From an uncultured Clostridia bacterium (GTDB taxonomy: Bacteria > Bacillota > Clostridia > Oscillospirales > Acutalibacteraceae): DNA of 43,701 nt. The stretch lies in assembly GCA_904399395.1 (NCBI GenBank), contig CAJFPJ010000076.1:1-43701 (forward strand), given 5' to 3'. The notes beneath the pieces are model-generated. The model was not told where the DNA came from. It saw only the letters and a program-made list of their open reading frames with translations, and searched no databases. Below, piece by piece: positions 1 to 8,426 of the stretch; position 1 is the stretch's first letter, and every line of letters begins with the position of its first letter. Position numbers and translations under genes: made by a program.

Positions 1-160
1 CGGAACCCAGTGAGGCAATAAGAAGTACATGAACATGAAGCACCTGGAGGCGGTCCTTGAGGATGTCTCCATCGCCGGCTGACTTCTCTCATGCCAGGGT
101 CTGCAAACCTTTTTGCGAAAATTCCTTGACACTACCTCTAATTTTGAAGTGGGGTTATAT
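1..160 (+). other. Possible end of a degraded mobile element (uncertain)
   Basis: A short reading stretch at 29-82 gives about 17 residues ending in TGA. It is interrupted upstream by a stop at 11-13, and the same region is open for a few codons in another frame, which is what a frameshifted gene tail would look like. The sequence around 101-135, just after it, has the feel of an insertion-sequence terminus, but no second end, target duplication or transposase core is visible. The rest of any element lies outside the window. It could equally be the tail of an ordinary gene. Weak call. Confidence 0.2.
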
Positions 161-180
161 TTATCTTTAAGTGAAACAGA

Positions 181-206
181 AAAGGCAACCCTTTCGGATT
201 GCCTTT
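181..206. terminator. Bidirectional intrinsic terminator
   Basis: AAAGGCAA at 181-188 pairs with TTGCCTTT at 199-206, followed on the plus strand by CTTTTT and on the minus strand by a T-rich run. It lies directly after the stop codon of the minus-strand zinc-ribbon gene (stop at 211-213) and probably ends that transcript. It may also close a plus-strand gene left of the window. Confidence 0.7.
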
Positions 207-210
207 CTTT

Positions 211-1905
211 TTAGATTGGGAATTGAATAAAATAGAACGCAAATAGAGGAAGCTCGTAGGTATTCATTTCTTTTTCGTCATATATATATTGGTAATTAAA
301 TTCAATCAAATTTGAAAGTCCCTCTATACTCATTACCGTTTTATGGTCTGAATCATATACATATTCAATAACCCCTGTGTCTTCATACTGAAGTGTGTAG
401 CCATCTTCTCTTACTTGGTTGGCCTGATATTGATAGCTTTGAATTTGCTGATTATCGAGTTCATAAATGGCCGTAGAGGTAACCGTCCAAAGATGATCTT
501 TATATTTCCGTTGTTGCTGCATTTGGGTAGCATAAGTTATATTTTGTTCATTATATGTTATTTTATCATTTTTGGAAAAAGTATCGTCTTCCTTAAAATT
601 AGTATAAAGAACAGATTTTGGCAATAAATTTTCATCTAATTCATAAATTGATTTTGTATCATCTCCAATAGTAATGGATTGGATTTTTCCAGTGCTAGAA
701 TAAGTAAACTGAACAGGTACTTGATGGTAATCGTCACCAATATCTATAGAAGACAAAACAACCGAAAATTTAGAAAGATATTTCTCACTATCTTTGTAAT
801 CGCCCAACTCAATTAAAGTATGATAGGCTTTTTCCAGATTGTCCTTTTGGTCAATATAAGACAATGCTTCTCGATACGGAAGTTCTTTCTGCGAGATTTC
901 CAATTTTTCTTCTGAGTCTTTATAACCTTCTATAGATGCAAAAATCGGTGCAGCATCTGAAAAGCGCTCCTGTTCCAGCAGTTCAGAGCCTTTCCGGTAA
1001 TTAGCTTCTTTTATTTGTTCCTGAGAATCCTTGAATTCTCCCAATTCGTTAAAGGTCTCAATCGCTTTATCATATTCTCCTCCTTCCATAATAGAAAGAG
1101 CAGAATGATATTGATACATAGGAATAAATAACTGGATAGATAAAATAACTATTACAGCAATGAATAGAATACAACCAGAAAAGATAATCGCCAGTTTTTT
1201 GATTTTAGCCAGATGTCTTCTATTTTCTTTTTCCCGGAGAGCCTTCTGGCAAGCTTCTTCTATTTTTCGCGCCTGTTCTTTTTGTTCAAACATCGCCTGA
1301 TTCTGTGCCAACGATTCGGCATTCAAAGCAGAAAAAATCACATTCCTACTTATCCCACAGGAACAACATTGTGATTCTCCACATCTGTTCACCGCCCCGC
1401 AGCTACAAATCCATAAATCACTATATTCCAGCGGTTCAAAGCAGGACTGTATGGACGTATCCCTCCGGTATTGCTGGGCTAAGTTTCCTATGCTGTTTTC
1501 AAGATTCTGCTGTTTTGGCAGAGGCTCCCATACTGCATTCTGTTCTGCTTCCCAAATGGTATTGTCGGAAAAGACAACACTTGTACAAGCCACCGAAAAG
1601 GAACGGGTTACACGATCGGGCAAGGTAACAGCAGTCTTTTGCCCAAATTCATCGTTGTAGGCTGCAGAAAAATCCAGATACTGGTATCCCTCTACCCCGT
1701 CTATCTTTGCGCCGGAAACATCGAAAGCTTTAATATCTACTTTGACCGCTTTTATCTCCTTATTCGACAGACTGTGAAACTTTATCTGTGCCAGAATATT
1801 GCCGGTCTGGTTGTCCTTCAGTAAAGCACCGGCGGCAATCAGCAACGGGCTTCCCTGTGTATAAAGTTTTTCGGGAAGCCGGAATAAGCTGGAATATCGT
1901 TCCAC
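211..1905 (-). CDS. Zinc-ribbon, membrane-anchored protein with TPR-like repeats
   Basis: About 564 residues from a GTG start preceded by AGGGGGC. The N-terminal ~140 residues form a beta-rich cytoplasmic domain of unknown function. Next comes a four-cysteine zinc ribbon (CSCG...CCSCG, about residues 168-183), a charged helical stretch, and one strong transmembrane segment at about 240-265. Beyond the membrane are three TPR-like units of the type YxxAxxxFxxLGxYKDS, then a C-terminal beta-rich domain. The order implies a cytoplasmic sensor half and an exported half. It is the distal gene of a two-gene unit with the small membrane protein upstream, 17 nt away. Proteins of this layout are common and uncharacterised in gut clostridia. 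A link to the nearby Ser/Thr kinase is only inferred from proximity. Confidence 0.8.
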   Translation of the reverse strand: MERYSSLFRLPEKLYTQGSPLLIAAGALLKDNQTGNILAQIKFHSLSNKEIKAVKVDIKAFDVSGAKIDGVEGYQYLDFSAAYNDEFGQKTAVTLPDRVTRSFSVACTSVVFSDNTIWEAEQNAVWEPLPKQQNLENSIGNLAQQYRRDTSIQSCFEPLEYSDLWICSCGAVNRCGESQCCSCGISRNVIFSALNAESLAQNQAMFEQKEQARKIEEACQKALREKENRRHLAKIKKLAIIFSGCILFIAVIVILSIQLFIPMYQYHSALSIMEGGEYDKAIETFNELGEFKDSQEQIKEANYRKGSELLEQERFSDAAPIFASIEGYKDSEEKLEISQKELPYREALSYIDQKDNLEKAYHTLIELGDYKDSEKYLSKFSVVLSSIDIGDDYHQVPVQFTYSSTGKIQSITIGDDTKSIYELDENLLPKSVLYTNFKEDDTFSKNDKITYNEQNITYATQMQQQRKYKDHLWTVTSTAIYELDNQQIQSYQYQANQVREDGYTLQYEDTGVIEYVYDSDHKTVMSIEGLSNLIEFNYQYIYDEKEMNTYELPLFAFYFIQFPI

Positions 1906-1922
1906 TTTTTCAGCCCCCTTTA

Positions 1923-2189
1923 TTATAATTCGGGAAGGTCGTTATTGCTGGATTGGGAATTGCTCTGTGCGGTTCTTTGAACAGAAGTATTTTGCTTAAT
2001 ATCCGAAAGAAGCTGGAGCCCTTCGCCAATAGCATAATCGAACATACCCGAAAAGAAAGCACCCAGAAGGATATACAATCCGATCAAAGCCATATTCTCT
2101 TTTGAGAAAAAGATTAGGGAAGCAATTCCTCCGCATACAAATATAACGATCGCAATAATCTTAAAAATAAAAGCTACTTTATTTTTCAT
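1923..2189 (-). CDS. Small two-span membrane protein
   Basis: About 88 residues with two hydrophobic segments separated by a short loop, then a polar, Ser/Gln/Asn-rich tail. The start is set at the ATG at 2189, because GGAGG (2198-2202) stands 8 nt before it. Upstream in-frame ATG and TTG codons overlap or crowd the Shine-Dalgarno site. It is the first gene of the minus-strand unit that continues into the zinc-ribbon protein, with a 17-nt gap. It has no recognised family; a membrane partner of the next gene is an inference. Confidence 0.7.
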   Translation of the reverse strand: MKNKVAFIFKIIAIVIFVCGGIASLIFFSKENMALIGLYILLGAFFSGMFDYAIGEGLQLLSDIKQNTSVQRTAQSNSQSSNNDLPEL

Positions 2190-2301
2190 CTTCATTTCCT
2201 CCAATACCCTTTATTATATTTACCACATCGAATAAATATCTTTCATTGTATGTTAAATCGTTCTCTGATCTTTTCTCTTTTCAGTCGCGATATTTGCACT
2301 A

Positions 2302-2343
2302 ATTATAGCGATAATTCAAATTTTGTCCACTTTAGAATATAAT
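2302..2343. promoter_or_regulatory. Overlapping divergent promoters
   Basis: On the plus strand TTCAAA (2315-2320), a 17-nt spacer and TATAAT (2338-2343) face the small XRE gene. On the minus strand TGGACA (complement of 2324-2329), a 16-nt spacer and TATAAT (complement of 2302-2307) face the membrane-protein operon. The two promoters overlap back to back, so a regulator bound here, for example the adjacent XRE protein, would affect both units. Confidence 0.6.
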
Positions 2344-2389
2344 TTTATCTTCTGTTTTGCATACACTTTATATTGAGGAGATGTATGCA

Positions 2390-2647
2390 ATGATACAATA
2401 CAACAAATACGCAATCGGTAGAGTAATCCGGCAAATTCGAAAAGAGCATGGTCTTTCTCAAGAAGTTTGCAGCGGATTGGCCGGGATCGCTCGCAGCCAC
2501 TTGGCCATGATCGAGACCGGAGCCAAGCAGCCGAATTTTAAGACTATCTGGCATATCGCAAACGCCTTGGAAATCCCCCCTCACCAGTTGGTGCTTTACA
2601 TTGAAGAAGCGGCAAAAAAGCAAGCACACTCCGACGAAAAGGAATAA
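2390..2647 (+). CDS. Small XRE-family HTH regulator
   Basis: About 85 residues, almost entirely a Cro/C1-type helix-turn-helix: the pattern IRxIRKEHGLSQEVxSGLAGIARSHLAMIETG followed by PxxxTIWHIANALEI is typical of HTH_3 domains. The start is placed at the ATG at 2390, 9 nt after GAGGAG (2375-2380); an earlier in-frame ATG at 2381 abuts the Shine-Dalgarno site. It is divergent from the minus-strand membrane operon and shares its promoter region, so autoregulation and control of that operon are plausible. No effector domain is present. Confidence 0.85.
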   Translation: MIQYNKYAIGRVIRQIRKEHGLSQEVCSGLAGIARSHLAMIETGAKQPNFKTIWHIANALEIPPHQLVLYIEEAAKKQAHSDEKE

Positions 2648-2889
2648 TATTACCCGCAATTTTCTCATACGCAAATCGCCCTAATACCGCAAGCCGTGAT
2701 TTCCGCAAAGAGACAGGTATTCCTGGCATTCATTGCGTCGAAGATTTCTTTATCGCACCGTTTACATCGGATTTAGACCATGTCTATTCCTCTTTTCCCC
2801 CTGACTGTGTGAAAAGAAGAGCAATGCTTCATTCTGATTTCTCCGCACTAAGTCCGGAAGGGTTCGACACTCGCACAATCATCCCATAG
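2605..2889 (+). other. Start-less open frame, possible gene remnant
   Basis: This 285-nt stretch is open in one plus frame, overlaps the end of the XRE gene in a different frame, and ends at TAG 2887-2889. Its predicted residues look protein-like but no start codon with a Shine-Dalgarno site precedes it, and I recognise no family. It may be a decayed gene or a chance open frame. Nothing else is visible between 2648 and 2957. Confidence 0.15.
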
Positions 2890-2957
2890 CGCCGGCTTTT
2901 CAATTCTCCACTGCTTTATTAAAACGTATGTATTCATTTTTATTTCTCAAGCCGCAT

Positions 2958-4214
2958 TCAAGTTAAAGAGACCGAAAAAACCATGCTGCCTGGAAAAGTC
3001 ATACCGTACTTAACACTCCCAATATTTCGATAAACAGAATTCTTGCGCACATCCTCTGTTTCCATAAGTTCGTCCAACATTTCCTCCGTTTCCGCAACAC
3101 AATCGGCAAAGCTGCCTTTTGACGGGGTAATCGTATTCATAATAGCCGCCATACAAAAGGAGGCTGTCTGCACATCCTCTTCTTTATTTGCCGAGCCTCC
3201 TGTTAAAAGGACGCCATCGCTAGCGAACATAAGCTTTACGCCGGTGGATTTTCCATTCAACGTATGTGTAAGCACACGATTGCCATTGGAGTTATCTTCC
3301 GTAACAGAAATAGAATATTTATCATACAAAATACCCAGCACTTTTAATTTCGCTTTGTACTCTGAAATAAACTTCTCCGGATTTGTAACTAAAGTCGGAT
3401 TATCGCTAATTTGGCCGTTTTCAGAAGAAAGGGATGTGCTTTCAACTTTCGATTCATTCGTTTCACTCGGAAGATTCTCGGAATTTGTGGTTGCAGTAAA
3501 GGAAAACAATTCATTTGTATACATCTGGAAGGTATATGTAACCTCACCGATCGTATATGTAAAAGACGGATCATCCGTTGTTACCTGGTCCATTCCCTGC
3601 TGCATTTGTTTTAAACATTCTATATAGGAAAGATCCGGCTGAATAGTTTGATTCAGCACGGCAAAAGCAGCAGGCCATATCTGCTTGTTTAATGAATTCA
3701 AGCTGCAAACAAGAGAAACAGAATCTATAACTTTATTTTCTGTTCCGGCTTTTCCGCCGCTTGTAAACGACATGATGATGCCTGTATCAATTTCGCCCTT
3801 ATACATCTGAAATGTTATTGCTTTCTCACCTGAACTCTCACCATCCACACGGCGCATAACCAGATTGGCATTATCGCTGGAACTTTCCTGCAAGTTTTTT
3901 TCATAAAACGGTACAAATTCCAAACAAGTAACCTGAAACTTCCCTTCCGACATTACTTTATCCGGAGCTGGTTTTGATATTGAGGAAGAAACAGTAGATT
4001 CTTCTTCCGCTGCTCTTTCCGAAGATGACGGTGATGCCTCCGATGCTTGTGAAGAGATCACGTTCTCCTGTGCGGCATTGCTGCACCCCAAAATGCCCGA
4101 AAATATAAAGGATACCAAAAGCAAAACAGCCAGAGAAATACCCGGTATATTTTTTCCTTTAGAAGTGATTATTGGATTCCCGCTTTTTTTGATGCCGCAT
4201 GTGTACTTTTTCAT
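2958..4214 (-). CDS. Secreted lipoprotein of unknown function
   Basis: About 418 residues. A long N-terminal signal has basic residues, a hydrophobic core at about 26-42 and the lipobox ILGC with Cys44, so the mature protein should be lipid-anchored outside the cell. A Ser/Glu/Ala-rich linker (about 50-90) follows, then two related-looking beta-rich regions with alternating charged and aromatic residues. No catalytic motif is evident. It stands between the kinase gene and the zinc-ribbon proteins and has the Ser-rich linker style of its neighbours, which suggests a shared envelope-sensing theme. Start ATG follows GGGAG. Function unknown. Confidence 0.75.
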   Translation of the reverse strand: MKKYTCGIKKSGNPIITSKGKNIPGISLAVLLLVSFIFSGILGCSNAAQENVISSQASEASPSSSERAAEEESTVSSSISKPAPDKVMSEGKFQVTCLEFVPFYEKNLQESSSDNANLVMRRVDGESSGEKAITFQMYKGEIDTGIIMSFTSGGKAGTENKVIDSVSLVCSLNSLNKQIWPAAFAVLNQTIQPDLSYIECLKQMQQGMDQVTTDDPSFTYTIGEVTYTFQMYTNELFSFTATTNSENLPSETNESKVESTSLSSENGQISDNPTLVTNPEKFISEYKAKLKVLGILYDKYSISVTEDNSNGNRVLTHTLNGKSTGVKLMFASDGVLLTGGSANKEEDVQTASFCMAAIMNTITPSKGSFADCVAETEEMLDELMETEDVRKNSVYRNIGSVKYGMTFPGSMVFSVSLT

Positions 4215-4340
4215 AATAGCTCTCCCTTTCTAAAACATATTTTTCGATTCAGGTATATATTTTGGTTCATAATTCTTGCTATGAAGTATAAAATGCTTTT
4301 CTTCCCACTAATTTTTACAAAGATGCCAAAAAAACAAAAT

Positions 4341-4388
4341 CTCCTCTTTTACCTTTTATAATCAGTATAAAAGGCGAAAGAGGAGAAT
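4341..4388 (-). terminator. Intrinsic terminator after the kinase gene
   Basis: A long imperfect hairpin: CTCCTCTTT plus CCTTTTA pairs with TATAAAAGG plus AAAGAGGAG. Read on the minus strand it is followed by TTTTGTTTTTTT. It lies just beyond the kinase stop at 4417. Confidence 0.75.
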
Positions 4389-4416
4389 TCTATAAGCTGC
4401 CAGCTAAGTAATTTAA

Positions 4417-5124
4417 TTATCCCGGCAAATAAAAACAGGCTCGCGCCAATAAACGGGCACTTTGATATCTTTTTTTGGGATTCATCTGGGTACACTTCCG
4501 CACAATATGGCCTGCCCAGCCGCGGCACATTTTTTTTGCGGGATGATTTCCGTTCACCAGTATATTAAGCAATATCCCCATGGCAAAAATATCGGTGGTA
4601 TTTTCGGAAGCAGATACACCATATTGTTCCGGCGCTGCATATCCTGGAGTTCCCAGAGCACGCGTATCTTTTTCCTTACCATCCATCACCCTGGCCGCAT
4701 CATAATCAATGAGCCATACCTCCTGGTGCTTTCCTAGAAGGATATTTTCCGGCTTTATATCTCGATGAACAATAGAAAGACTGTGTAAAGCCCCCAAGGC
4801 CCGGCATAAAGCCAGCATAATATGGCGAATTTCCTTTTTTGAAAGTTTACGCTCTTCTAAAACATCTGCCAGAGATGTCCCTTCTAAATATTCTTCCAGC
4901 ACCTCCACCTGGGTGTCGGAAGAACGTACATCGTAAATCTGCCGAAGATTAGGATGAGAAATCTCACACAGAGATTCATAAAGCACCCGGTTTTCAAGTC
5001 CGGTGCAGCGCAGCAATATCTTTTGATGCAGCCGAGTATTTTCCCATAACAGCAGCTCCCGCCCCGTTTTTTCTCGCAGGACTTCACAAAGAACATATTC
5101 CTCGGGAAATTCAAACAATTGCAT
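4417..5124 (-). CDS. Soluble Hanks-type Ser/Thr protein kinase
   Basis: About 235 residues forming a compact eukaryotic-type kinase domain with no membrane segment. Visible motifs: the catalytic loop HRDIKPEN, the metal-binding position as IDYD (in place of the usual DFG), the activation-segment GTPGYAAPEQYG, and the helix-F region TDIFAMGILL. The glycine-rich loop is degenerate, which may reduce or alter nucleotide binding. The start follows GAGGAG by 8 nt. It is divergent from a small HTH-like gene, an arrangement often seen for such kinases in Firmicutes. Likely substrates are unknown; nearby zinc-ribbon membrane proteins are candidates by proximity only. Confidence 0.85.
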   Translation of the reverse strand: MQLFEFPEEYVLCEVLREKTGRELLLWENTRLHQKILLRCTGLENRVLYESLCEISHPNLRQIYDVRSSDTQVEVLEEYLEGTSLADVLEERKLSKKEIRHIMLALCRALGALHSLSIVHRDIKPENILLGKHQEVWLIDYDAARVMDGKEKDTRALGTPGYAAPEQYGVSASENTTDIFAMGILLNILVNGNHPAKKMCRGWAGHIVRKCTQMNPKKRYQSARLLARACFYLPG

Positions 5125-5191
5125 TTGTATACTCCTCTTGCTATAATGATCGCAATACCATTGCTACAAGTCGAAAAGAGAGGCCTGATCC

Positions 5192-5623
5192 ATGGAAAGA
5201 AAAAATAAATCTACAGACGATTTAATGGACTCACTAACTCAAAGCCAAGACCTGCAGTCGTTTATGAATGAAAACGATAATGATTTCCGGCAGGATGACA
5301 TTGCTACATATTTACAAACCCTATTGAAGGAAAAACATCTAAAAAAAAGCCAGGTGATTCGGGATGCGATGCTGAACGAAGTGTATGGCTACCAGATTTT
5401 CAGCGGATTAAAAACACCTCGCCGGGATAAGCTTCTTTGCCTGGCACTGGCAATGAAACTTACGCTGGAAGAAACGCAAAAAATGCTCCGCAGCTGCGGT
5501 TTTTCTCCTCTGTACGTCCGGCATCGGCGGGATTGTGTCATCATTCACGGCATTTTGCAGAAAAGAAGCGTCATGGAGGTTAATTCCACATTGGACGAAA
5601 TGGGTCTTCCTCTTTTTCTTTGA
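5192..5623 (+). CDS. Small XRE-like regulator next to the kinase
   Basis: About 143 residues. The central part (about 35-110) resembles a degenerate XRE helix-turn-helix: a helix rich in LKEKHLKKSQVIRDA, then YGYQIFSGLKTPRRDKLLCLALAMKLTLEET, where the SGLKTPRRDKLL segment fits the recognition helix and following turn. The C-terminus (about 110-143) is a short hydrophobic motif. It is divergent from the Ser/Thr kinase with 67 nt between starts, so co-regulation or phosphorylation by the kinase is plausible but not shown. Convergent with the following minus-strand gene, with a shared terminator hairpin. Confidence 0.75.
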   Translation: MERKNKSTDDLMDSLTQSQDLQSFMNENDNDFRQDDIATYLQTLLKEKHLKKSQVIRDAMLNEVYGYQIFSGLKTPRRDKLLCLALAMKLTLEETQKMLRSCGFSPLYVRHRRDCVIIHGILQKRSVMEVNSTLDEMGLPLFL

Positions 5624-5637
5624 GAAACGCTATGTGG

Positions 5638-5670
5638 ATTTTTATTTTACATACAACGCAAAATAAAAAT
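5638..5670. terminator. Shared terminator between convergent genes
   Basis: ATTTTTATTTT (5638-5648) pairs with AAAATAAAAAT (5660-5670). The A/T-rich stem supplies a U-run in both directions. It sits between the XRE-like gene and the minus-strand zinc-ribbon gene and overlaps the latter's stop codon. Confidence 0.6.
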
Positions 5671-6832
5671 TCACTTGATTGTTCTCACCACCTGGTCGTG
5701 TGTACAGAAAACGAATATCATACAAGCAGCCGGCATATAATTCCTTCTGGGCTTCTTCCACCACTTTGGCTTCCAATTCTTTTTGATTGGAAGCCAAAGT
5801 TTTAACGCTTCCAGAAAGATCCAAGGCAACGGAAAAATGTAGACAGATAGCATCCTGAACCGATGCTATCCCATCATATTGAGGCAAAATGTCGATTCGG
5901 GTCCCCGTATGGGAAAGTTCTGAGCGGATATTTTGAATCATCGATAGTGTATGGATCCCATACTCCACAGTATCTACTTCGTCTATTTTCCGCTGGATAT
6001 CAATTTTAAAAAAATATACTTCTGTACCAAGGTCATCGGTCATTTTTTTGCAATCCAAAATTTTCCAGTGATACTGCCCGCTTATGCCGTATCCTCCATT
6101 TGCAATAGGCATCAGCATGTGGGTGGTTGCTTCTGCCAACTGCAACGGCGAACCGCTGGTTTGACAGTCCGCCTTCCATTCAGAAGGTGTTTTTACTTCA
6201 TAGTATATTTGCTCGTTTGTCACATAGGAATATTCACCTAAATCTGTATCAGTCCATGCCAGATTTGGATATTTTTCCTCCATTGTCTTACGTTCAAAGC
6301 TTATGATCTCCGCTATCATTTCTTGAGGAGTCATGATCTTCTCATATGGTTGAGAGGAATTCGGAGTGGATTCATCCATGAATTCTTCTTTCGAGGATAC
6401 CGCATCTGAACTTATATTGCTTTCTGAAACTGAGGAAGCCGACGGATACAGGCCTCCGGAAGGATCTTTCCGAGCACCTTCCAATTGAGAAGAAGCCGTC
6501 ATGGCAGATTCAGCTTTTGAAGGAAGAGAAGACATTGAAGACGCTGAGGAAACAGAGGAAGGAAAAGAAGAGGAATCTATGCTGGAAGCCGCAGAAAGAG
6601 CAGAGGAGCCGCTGGAGTTTATTTGAGAAAGTGCAGTTATCAGAACCGCACTCAAAATTCCTGTCAAAGCCACTGTTGCTGTTCCCACCGCTGCTCGAAG
6701 TTTCCAACGAGGAAAGGAAGAAACAAAGTGAGGATCTACAAGAGAAAGGGAGGCTTCCTGCCTTTGCATGCAGAAAAGGCAAAATCGGGCATTATCTGCC
6801 AATACATGTCCGCAATGTTTGCAGGGTTTCAC
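5642..6832 (-). CDS. Zinc-ribbon, single-span protein with exported domain (paralog 1)
   Basis: About 396 residues from a GTG start 5 nt after an AGGAGGTG site. Residues 1-25 carry a zinc ribbon (CKHCG...CLFC). A transmembrane helix follows at about 48-70, then a Ser-rich low-complexity linker (about 70-165) and a C-terminal domain of about 220 residues. That domain contains the element MTPQEMIAE...LGEYSYVTNE...YGISGQYHWKI, which recurs in the gene upstream. The protein is therefore a paralog of that gene, 32 nt away and probably co-transcribed. Topology predicts ribbon inside and C-terminal domain outside. No enzyme motif is seen; a sensory or envelope-assembly role is an inference. Confidence 0.75.
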   Translation of the reverse strand: MKPCKHCGHVLADNARFCLFCMQRQEASLSLVDPHFVSSFPRWKLRAAVGTATVALTGILSAVLITALSQINSSGSSALSAASSIDSSSFPSSVSSASSMSSLPSKAESAMTASSQLEGARKDPSGGLYPSASSVSESNISSDAVSSKEEFMDESTPNSSQPYEKIMTPQEMIAEIISFERKTMEEKYPNLAWTDTDLGEYSYVTNEQIYYEVKTPSEWKADCQTSGSPLQLAEATTHMLMPIANGGYGISGQYHWKILDCKKMTDDLGTEVYFFKIDIQRKIDEVDTVEYGIHTLSMIQNIRSELSHTGTRIDILPQYDGIASVQDAICLHFSVALDLSGSVKTLASNQKELEAKVVEEAQKELYAGCLYDIRFLYTRPGGENNQVNFYFALYVK

Positions 6833-6864
6833 ATAAGCACCTCCTGTATCAAGCGTGGCGTACT

Positions 6865-8046
6865 TTATGCAGGCTCAAAATAATAGACAAAGGTGAATGA
6901 ACCCACGCCCGACCGATTTGCCTCTGGCCGAGAAGCCAAGCGAAAATCGAAACGATAATCTGAATAGCCGTATTCCGCAAGGATGGAATCCAGCTTTTCA
7001 CAAAGAATTTCCACCATTTCCTGTTGGTTTCTTGGAGCGTCCACTCCATCGAAAGCTATTCCTGTTGGATCCAAAAACAAAGTTATGAAATCCCCATTGC
7101 AGTTTTGGGGCAGAGCATTTATTCGCTGCCCTCTTTGGTCAAGATGGGAACGCACCTGCCTGACTACCGATAGAGTGTCCACACCATACGCATATACCGC
7201 CGGATCATCTACCTGAACCTGTATACGCACCTGAATATAGTATTTCTGCAAACCACCTGCATTGGTGACCAGCTCTGCCCGGGTTAATTCCCAGCGGTAT
7301 TTTCCGCTTGTTCCATACCCCATGCCCATATCCCCCTGAAAGGTCTTTAAAACCGTTTCGGCCAGATCCAATCGCCATCCAGGTGTTTTTTTATATACGG
7401 AATCAAAATCGTCACGGCTTATCAAAGAAAAGCTATTCTCGACTATCATTCGTTGAGAATAAGGCCCTAAATCTTCCTCCGTGCGAATGGCATTGGGCAG
7501 CTGGGACTTAAGCTCCTGTTCCTCCAGCAGCGCCATCTCTTCAAAAAATTCTTTAGGAGAGAGAAACAAATTTTTTTCGGGCGATTCATCTGAGGGCGTT
7601 TTCGCATTTTCTTCATTTGCGCCTTTCTGTGGCTTTGAGGAAGCAGCATTTTCTGATTTTGATTCGGAAGTAGAAACTGCATTTTCAATTTGAGATTCAT
7701 TTGATTCCTCATTCGAAGAAGCATTTTTCGAATCCGTCTTCTCCTGCACATCGACAGTGCCGGATGTATCATCGGATGCGTTCTCTGAAGGCTGTCGTTC
7801 AGGCAAACTGTTCCCATTGGAAATAGACACTGCATCTACTGCATCACCGGGAGAAACATGTAGATAAAGGCCTGATAGCACCAGCATTGGTAGTATCAGA
7901 CTCAATAGAAGGAAGATCAGAAAGACGGAATATCTGCGTTTTCCATATAGAGGCAATGTTCGTGGAGAAAAAAGCAGCTTCATACAGTGCAGGCAAAAAC
8001 GATCTCCATCGTGAAGGAGAGCACCGCAATAAGGACATTTTTTCAC
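6865..8046 (-). CDS. Zinc-ribbon, single-span protein with exported domain (paralog 2)
   Basis: About 393 residues. The start is set at the GTG at 8046, which opens directly onto the zinc ribbon (CPYCG...CLHC) and has AAAGG upstream; an in-frame start 48 nt earlier would add an unlikely extension. A transmembrane segment lies at about 45-65, then a Ser/Asn/Glu-rich linker to about 165, then a domain sharing LSPKEFFEE...LGPYSQR...YGTSGKYRWEL with its downstream paralog. Likely first gene of the two-gene unit. The tandem paralogs may form a heteromer. Function unknown. Confidence 0.75.
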   Translation of the reverse strand: MKKCPYCGALLHDGDRFCLHCMKLLFSPRTLPLYGKRRYSVFLIFLLLSLILPMLVLSGLYLHVSPGDAVDAVSISNGNSLPERQPSENASDDTSGTVDVQEKTDSKNASSNEESNESQIENAVSTSESKSENAASSKPQKGANEENAKTPSDESPEKNLFLSPKEFFEEMALLEEQELKSQLPNAIRTEEDLGPYSQRMIVENSFSLISRDDFDSVYKKTPGWRLDLAETVLKTFQGDMGMGYGTSGKYRWELTRAELVTNAGGLQKYYIQVRIQVQVDDPAVYAYGVDTLSVVRQVRSHLDQRGQRINALPQNCNGDFITLFLDPTGIAFDGVDAPRNQQEMVEILCEKLDSILAEYGYSDYRFDFRLASRPEANRSGVGSFTFVYYFEPA

Positions 8047-8080
8047 GAGAATCAACCTTTTACAAAAAGCTCTTTTTTCC

Positions 8081-8110
8081 AGTATAGCATACACTTCTTA
8101 TAGAATGCAA
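8081..8110 (-). promoter_or_regulatory. SigA-type promoter for the zinc-ribbon pair
   Basis: On the minus strand TTGCAT (complement of 8105-8110), an 18-nt spacer, and TATACT (complement of 8081-8086), 34 nt before the GTG start. From 8111 to 8426 I see no gene; the segment carries only upstream sequence for the divergent acetyltransferase. Confidence 0.65.
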
Positions 8111-8426
8111 CGAGACGCATAACAGGAATCCATATTTGTATAAGGAAAGCAGATGAGAAATCATGTTTTCCCTGTTTCAACTCACATTTGAAAACCATCT
8201 TTTTGAATACTTTAATTACTTTACTTTAGAAGTATCCATGTCTATAATGATGATAAAGAATTGGTGTGGCGCTAGAGTTTCCTAATCTGAGGCTGAGCAA
8301 AGAACGCAAAAGAGCCCGAGAAAACATTGCTTTTTCATAATTTTACAACACCCTGTGCTATCTATCTAAAGACGTAAACTCATACTCCACACCTTTTATA
8401 ACTGCATGTGGGGAGGCGGAAATATT

